From assembly GCF_003345655.1 (NCBI RefSeq), contig NZ_QQOH01000005.1, positions 186,001 through 250,000 on the forward strand: a stretch of DNA of 64,000 nt, written 5' to 3'. Both the position numbers and the translations under genes were made by a program. The stretch comes from Motiliproteus coralliicola. Its GTDB lineage: Bacteria > Pseudomonadota > Gammaproteobacteria > Pseudomonadales > Balneatricaceae. This document shows, piece by piece, positions 63,674 through 64,000 of the stretch (its first letter is position 1; each line of letters starts with the position of its first letter). The notes under the pieces are model-generated. The model saw only the letters and a list, made by a program, of their open reading frames with translations. It searched no databases and was not told where the DNA came from.

Positions 63674-64000
63674 ATGGTCTATAACCAGTTTTGCCCCATT
63701 TCCAAGGCCATGGAGGTATTGGGTGAGAAGTGGACGCTGTTGATTGTCCGGGATGCACTCTGTGGTAGTACCCGTTTCAATGAGTTTCAACGCGGGCTGT
63801 CCCAGATATCACCAACCGTATTGACCAAGCGGCTCAGCCAGATGGTTGATGAAGGGCTGCTGTTCAAGAAGCGGATTCCCGGTCAGCGGGGCTACGAATA
63901 CTTTCCCACCCAGGCTTGCAAAGAGCTTTACCCCGTTATCGAGCAGATGGGGATCTGGGGGATGCATTGGGCGCGCCACCAGTTGACCGAAGAGGATTAT
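63674..64000 (+). CDS. HxlR family transcriptional regulator (partial, runs off window)
   Basis: The first 109 residues of a winged-helix HxlR regulator. The domain begins with CPISKAMEVLGEKWTLLIVR and continues with RFNEFQRGLSQISPTVLTKR and KKRIPGQRGYEYFPT. HxlR proteins often sense aldehydes or electrophiles. It is divergent from the flavin reductase and oxygenase-like genes and most likely regulates them. The C-terminus is beyond the window. Confidence 0.88.
   Translation, partial: MVYNQFCPISKAMEVLGEKWTLLIVRDALCGSTRFNEFQRGLSQISPTVLTKRLSQMVDEGLLFKKRIPGQRGYEYFPTQACKELYPVIEQMGIWGMHWARHQLTEEDY

Overview
The window looks like the chromosome of a high-GC, free-living, probably marine gammaproteobacterium. 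The conserved block queA - tgt - yajC - secD - secF, a DbpA-type RNA helicase, a leuX-like tRNA-Leu(CAA), Cache-domain chemoreceptors and an unusual load of TRAP transporters (four complete three-gene systems) all point that way. No phage, insertion sequence or CRISPR array was seen. The genus is an inference and was not tested.

Layout. 96-1236: a Tat-exported deaminase-like protein followed by an exported ankyrin-repeat protein. 1286-4939: a compact minus-strand operon of a TetR regulator, a 56-residue membrane protein, a membrane-anchored GyrI-like protein, a sterol-desaturase-family di-iron enzyme and a B12-binding radical SAM protein, with two palindromic operators on its promoter. 5046-11627: a free methionine-(R)-sulfoxide reductase, a GAF protein with a degenerate GGDEF domain, two near-duplicate chemoreceptors and an endonuclease I.

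11830-28472: two paralogous catabolic modules arranged as mirror images around two convergent LysR genes. Each has a TRAP transporter (small permease, large permease, binding protein), three subunits of an HcnABC / opine-oxidase type flavoenzyme and a RidA imine deaminase. A sodium:solute symporter with a 33-residue membrane ORF follows the right-hand copy. The likely scheme is import of an amino- or imino-acid-like compound, oxidation to an imine, and RidA-assisted hydrolysis.

28628-32171: an OmpR-type two-component pair, then an AraC regulator with a LysE exporter. 32623-41427: a diaminopropionate ammonia-lyase, an Lrp regulator, an EutA/Asp-Glu-racemase-like protein, an M20 amidohydrolase, a third TRAP system, an M24 ectoine-hydrolase/prolidase-like enzyme and a third RidA. 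This resembles a variant of ectoine catabolism but lacks several ectoine genes. 41507-43184: enoyl-CoA hydratase and 3-hydroxyacyl-CoA dehydrogenase. 43537-48717: an RND efflux operon headed by a TetR gene.

48928-55595: DbpA and a NYN-domain protein, then a fourth TRAP system with a VanX/DdpX-type D-Ala-D-Ala dipeptidase and a LysR regulator. 55881-61721: tRNA-Leu, queuosine genes and the Sec accessory operon. 61785-64000: an acyl-CoA-dehydrogenase-fold protein and a flavin reductase (probably a two-component monooxygenase), divergent from an HxlR regulator that runs off the window. Starts were chosen by Shine-Dalgarno spacing and family alignment from memory; no database search was possible.
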